8,446 nucleotides of DNA from Bacteroidia bacterium (GTDB taxonomy: Bacteria; Bacteroidota; Bacteroidia; Bacteroidales; Dysgonomonadaceae), in NCBI GenBank assembly GCA_025999435.1, contig BNXH01000068.1, positions 1 through 8,446 on the forward strand, written 5' to 3'. The translations under genes and the position numbers were made by a program. Shown here piece after piece: positions 6,237-8,446 of the stretch (the first letter of the stretch is position 1; each line of letters starts with the position of its first letter). The notes beneath the pieces are model-generated. The model searched no databases. It was given only the letters and a program-made list of their open reading frames with translations, and was not told the origin of the DNA.

Positions 6237-6461
6237 TTACAATACTGCATCAGCAGAGTTACTCCCCTCAAAATCGTATTTGCCTGACAAGCGTTCGTTA
6301 AGCAATTGCATATCTTCCCCGATCTTATCATTGCTGACCTGTGCATAGATTCGGGTGGCTCGCCAATCGGTATGTCCAAGCAGTTCGCCTACTGTTTCGA
6401 GAGGAACACCCTGTGAGAGTGTAATTACCGAAGCATAGCAGTGACGTCTCATGTGAGTAAT
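6237..6461 (-). pseudogene. C-terminal remnant of a second tyrosine recombinase
   Basis: About 74 codons survive, beginning near THMRRH, the H-x-x-R box. They continue through ASVITLSQGVPLETVGELLGH (His box) to the nucleophile in TRIYAQVS and the tail LLNERLSGKYDF. Before the HxxR box the frame has no recombinase similarity, so the first 80% of the gene is gone; the break lies near 6461. Its stop is three bases from the ATG of the next recombinase, so these were probably tandem recombinase genes in one operon, a usual Bacteroides arrangement. The remnant cannot act alone. The break faces the palindrome at 6588-6633. Confidence 0.8.
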
Positions 6462-6587
6462 CCCCTCCAAAAGCAAGCAATCCCAAGACAGGGCAAACGA
6501 CACGCAATCGGTTTAGAATAAGCAAGTTTGATTGATTTTTCCGTCTTGCAGAAAATGCAGAACCGGACATAAAATCGCAGTATTTCA

Positions 6588-6633
6588 GTTACCAAACCGT
6601 TAGCCGGTTGTTACCGGAAAACGGACAGGTAAC
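6588..6633. repeat. Nested inverted repeat between divergent recombinase genes
   Basis: GTTACC-AAA-CCGTT-AG-CCGGT-TGTT-ACCGG-AA-AACGG-ACA-GGTAAC is symmetric about TGTT (6609-6612). All 16 pairs in three blocks are perfect, separated by equal-length spacers (3/3 and 2/2). The motif CGGACA occurs at 6564, 6622 and 6640. The last two lie in an imperfect 18-base tandem repeat (6611-6627 and 6629-6645). It could be a recombinase core or arm-binding site, an operator, or a hairpin. It lies in the gene-free 6465-6744 segment. Confidence 0.6.
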
Positions 6634-6717
6634 AGGATACGGACAAAAGAAATCAAATCAGTGTCCTTTGCGCTGTTTGACAGTCTTTTGCATAACAAAG
6701 AACGCTTGTACAATGGC

Positions 6718-6725
6718 TAATTTTG
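6718..6725 (+). promoter_or_regulatory. Possible Bacteroides -7 promoter box for the + strand recombinase
   Basis: TAATTTTG matches the TAnnTTTG consensus and ends 19 bases before the ATG at 6745. A TTTG at 6687-6690 is too far away (27 bases) to be a standard -33 box, so only the -7 element is supported. Confidence 0.45.
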
Positions 6726-6744
6726 CCACTAAAAATATAAGCGT

Positions 6745-7887
6745 ATGAAAGTAGAAAAATTCAAGGTGTTGCTCTACCTCAAAAAGAGCGGTTTGGATAA
6801 ATCGGGCAAGGCTCCGATTATGGGACGCATCACTGTAAACCGGTCAATGGCGCAGTTCGGTACGAAACTGTCCTGCACCCCCGGCTTGTGGAATCCCCGC
6901 GAAAGCAGACTGGACGGCAAGAGCCGTGAGGCGGTCGAAGTGAATGCCAAAATCGAGAAACTTTTGCTGGCTGTGCATTCGGCATTTGACAGCCTCGTGG
7001 AACGCAAAAAGCCTTTCGATGCAGAATCAGTGAAGGTCTTCTATCAGGGAAGCATGGACGCACAAATGACCCTGCTTTCCCTTCTCGACCGGTACATGGA
7101 AGGGTTGAAAGCCCGTGTCGGGATAGACTGCGCTCCAACCACGTTAAGCACTTATGTGTACACGCATCGTTCGCTCGGCAAGTTCATTAAAAAGAAGTTC
7201 AAGACAAAAGATGTCGCATTCGGGCAGCTGAACGAACAATTCATCCGGGAATACCAGGATTTTGTTTTGGGCGAACAGGGTTATGCGATGGATACCGTCC
7301 GCCATTACCTTGCTATTTTAAAGAAAATCTGCAAGATTGCTTTCAAGGAGGGCATTTCCGAGCGGTTTCACTTTGCCCATTACAAGCTGCCCAAACAGAA
7401 AGAAACCACCCCGAAAGCATTAAGCCGGGAGAGTTTCGAGAAAATACGGGATTTGGATATTCCCCGAAACCGCCCTTCAACCCGTTTCACGAGGGATTTG
7501 TTCCTTTTCGCCTGTTACACGGGTACAGCTTACGCAGATGTAGTCCGCATTACCAAAGAAAACCTGTTTACGGATGAAGAAGGCAGCCTTTGGCTCAAAT
7601 ATGCAAGGAAGAAAACGGACTACCGGGCGCGTATCAAATTATTGCCCGAAGCTATCGCCCTGATCGAAAAATACAGGGATGAAAATCGGGATACCCTGTT
7701 CCCGATGCAATCCGCAGACATGGTAAAAGCCAACATGAAAGGGTTGCGGATTATGGCGGATATAAAAGAGCCAATGACCTATCATTCAGGGAGGCACAGC
7801 TTTGCAAGCCTTATTACGCTCGAAGAGGGCGTGCCGATAGAAACTATCAGCCGTATGCTCGGACACAGCAATATCCAGACTACTTAG
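6745..7887 (+). CDS. Tyrosine recombinase truncated just before the catalytic Tyr
   Basis: The 380-residue ORF begins at an ATG with a typical Bacteroides integrase N-terminus (KFKVLLYLKKSG; GRITVNRSMAQFGTKL). A core-binding region lies at about 110-205 and a catalytic domain from 225. Visible catalytic elements are the TGTAYAD segment with Ala262 at the usual Arg position, H347 and R350 (YHSGRH), and H374 (LGHSNIQTT). It stops at TTAG directly after QTT380. In the intact recombinase at 4881-6233 the equivalent sequence is TTQIY, so the nucleophile would be residue 383. The last helix is also missing. It is therefore expected to be catalytically dead, though it may still bind DNA. It is richer in GC and in CCG/CGG codons than the - strand recombinase, which suggests a separate origin. 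Confidence 0.88.
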   Translation: MKVEKFKVLLYLKKSGLDKSGKAPIMGRITVNRSMAQFGTKLSCTPGLWNPRESRLDGKSREAVEVNAKIEKLLLAVHSAFDSLVERKKPFDAESVKVFYQGSMDAQMTLLSLLDRYMEGLKARVGIDCAPTTLSTYVYTHRSLGKFIKKKFKTKDVAFGQLNEQFIREYQDFVLGEQGYAMDTVRHYLAILKKICKIAFKEGISERFHFAHYKLPKQKETTPKALSRESFEKIRDLDIPRNRPSTRFTRDLFLFACYTGTAYADVVRITKENLFTDEEGSLWLKYARKKTDYRARIKLLPEAIALIEKYRDENRDTLFPMQSADMVKANMKGLRIMADIKEPMTYHSGRHSFASLITLEEGVPIETISRMLGHSNIQTT

Positions 7888-7917
7888 AAATAATATACCT
7901 GTCTGATTTGCATAAGT

Positions 7918-7989
7918 TTACAAGCGAGAAAAAGAGAATGGGTTACGATTTAGAAACAACCGGGATACTTTGTTCTGCTTTATTTTCAT
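7918..7989 (-). pseudogene. Possible 5' stub of a disrupted gene
   Basis: The ATG at 7989 opens 23 codons (MKIKQNKVSRLFLNRNPFSF...) ending at TAA. It lies about 20 bases downstream of a convincing - strand promoter (8011-8040). The sequence left of it joins the broken end of the + strand recombinase (after 7884). It may be the beginning of a gene cut by the rearrangement that placed the recombinase here, or a chance ORF. I do not recognise the peptide. Confidence 0.3.
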
Positions 7990-8010
7990 AGATTCAAATA
8001 GCTCTTTTAA

Positions 8011-8040
8011 CAAAGATACACAATGTTTTTTTAATACAAA
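8011..8040 (-). promoter_or_regulatory. Bacteroides-type promoter reading leftward
   Basis: On the - strand, TTTG (8040-8037) and TATCTTTG (8018-8011) are separated by 18 bases, close to the Bacteroides -33 TTTG / -7 TAnnTTTG arrangement. Transcription would start near 8004 and run left. No full gene follows before the recombinase break point. Confidence 0.5.
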
Positions 8041-8093
8041 GAAACATCCCTGATATTTTAAAACGAATATTTTGATTTTCAAAAAGCAGAAAT

Positions 8094-8121
8094 AAAAAAG
8101 GATTATCCTTTCGGACAATCC
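8094..8121 (-). terminator. Terminator of the Hc1 gene
   Basis: On the - strand, GGATTGTCC (8121-8113), a GAAA tetraloop and GGATAATCC (8108-8100) form a 9-bp stem with one G-T pair. A run of six T follows. It lies 26 bases after the Hc1 stop. Confidence 0.85.
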
Positions 8122-8147
8122 CCTGCGTCAATAACATAATCTTCCTC

Positions 8148-8321
8148 TCATTTTGAAGCGGAAATCGATTCCTTACGAAAATTTTTTAATGCTTTCTCGA
8201 TTTCAAGTGAAACTTTTCTCGCGCGTTGTCCGGCGGCTTTGTTATTATTTTCGGCCTGTAATGCCGCGTCCTTTGCAAAATCTGCAAATAATTGATTTAA
8301 ATTTTCTACTAAACTTTTCAT
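8148..8321 (-). CDS. Histone H1-like DNA-binding protein, Hc1 family
   Basis: From the ATG at 8321 the protein has 57 residues, the usual length of the short Bacteroidetes Hc1-like proteins. It matches their pattern: MKSLVENLNQLFADFAKDA, then NNNKAAGQRARKVSLEIEKALKNFRK, a charged helical protein with a basic AAGxRARK core. In the family such proteins bind DNA and may shape the nucleoid. The frame extends to a TTG at 8351, but the promoter box TATCTTTG at 8356-8349 covers that codon, which supports the ATG at 8321. It has its own promoter and terminator, so it is monocistronic. It is a typical chromosomal gene and probably marks the flank beyond the mobile region. Confidence 0.85.
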   Translation of the reverse strand: MKSLVENLNQLFADFAKDAALQAENNNKAAGQRARKVSLEIEKALKNFRKESISASK

Positions 8322-8348
8322 TCTTTCTTTTAATTTTTTGGTGAGCGA

Positions 8349-8356
8349 CAAAGATA
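8349..8356 (-). promoter_or_regulatory. -7 promoter box of the Hc1 gene
   Basis: TATCTTTG on the - strand matches TAnnTTTG exactly. It ends 27 bases before the ATG at 8321 and starts 7 bases after the end of the upstream gene. No exact -33 TTTG is seen. Confidence 0.6.
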
Positions 8357-8363
8357 GTAATTA

Positions 8364-8446
8364 TCATAAATCCTCGCTATCTTCTTTCTCTAAATCGGCC
8401 ATAACCTCTTTCAATATGGAATCGAAAAGATTATCAAGTTCCTCAT
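8364..8446 (-). CDS. 3' end of an unidentified gene, cut by the window edge
   Basis: A frame open to the right edge encodes 26 residues ending at TGA: EELDNLFDSILKEVMADLEK and then EDSEDL. The acidic, helical composition looks coding. Too little is present to identify it. The Hc1 promoter follows directly. Confidence 0.5.
   Translation of the reverse strand, partial: EELDNLFDSILKEVMADLEKEDSEDL

Noticed and set aside
5991..6287. Plus-strand ORF opposite the integrase start
   Set aside because: It is antisense to the conserved N-terminal integrase domain and has Cys/Phe-rich nonsense composition.
6328..6570. Minus-strand ORF of 80 codons over the recombinase remnant
   Set aside because: The recombinase boxes are in another frame (6237-6461); this one has no similarity to known proteins.
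8153..8344. Plus-strand ORF opposite Hc1
   Set aside because: The minus-strand Hc1 frame has family similarity, a promoter and a terminator; this is its antisense shadow.

Overview
The window looks like an accessory region of a Bacteroidales chromosome (Bacteroides or Parabacteroides type). The signs are a short histone-H1-like (Hc1) gene, several long tyrosine recombinases of the Bacteroides mobile-element class that lack the first catalytic Arg, a small excisionase-like HTH protein, RHS proteins ending in YVPFGE/DPMG motifs, and promoter boxes matching the Bacteroides TAnnTTTG consensus. No rRNA, tRNA or CRISPR array was seen.

Left third (1-3290, all + strand): remains of a tandem array of RHS toxin cassettes. 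It starts with the end of a small Sel1-like gene (to 368). Next come a conserved two-hairpin element (381-450), a terminator, and a 5'-truncated RHS 'tip' carrying an unrecognised C-terminal toxin domain (to 1801). The tip overlaps by ATGA a lipoprotein gene that is the probable immunity gene (1798-2220). A second copy of the two-hairpin element (2230-2300) and a second terminator follow. The last part is another RHS core fragment (2376-3290) that stops exactly at YVPFGE, where its variable tip should begin. The two RHS copies are nearly identical over the last 60 bases before the tip (59/60), which suggests recombinational exchange of tips.

Middle (3283-6461): a small HTH gene (+) begins inside the last codons of the truncated RHS gene, and a palindrome-rich intergenic element follows it. 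On the - strand, read right to left, are a C-terminal remnant of a tyrosine recombinase, a full-length tyrosine recombinase, an overlapping RhuM-like HTH protein, and a protein with an RNxxxH HEPN-type motif followed by a terminator. This looks like the recombination module of an integrated element plus a possible defence or toxin-type cargo gene.

Right third (6465-8446): a noncoding segment with a nested, centrally symmetric inverted repeat separates the recombinase remnant (-) from another recombinase gene (+, 6745-7887). That recombinase is cut off three residues before its catalytic Tyr. Beyond it are a good Bacteroides-type promoter (-) that now leads only into a very short ORF, the Hc1 gene with its own promoter and terminator, and the end of a further - strand gene. 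The two broken recombinases, the cut RHS gene and the orphaned promoter together describe a region rearranged repeatedly by mobile elements.
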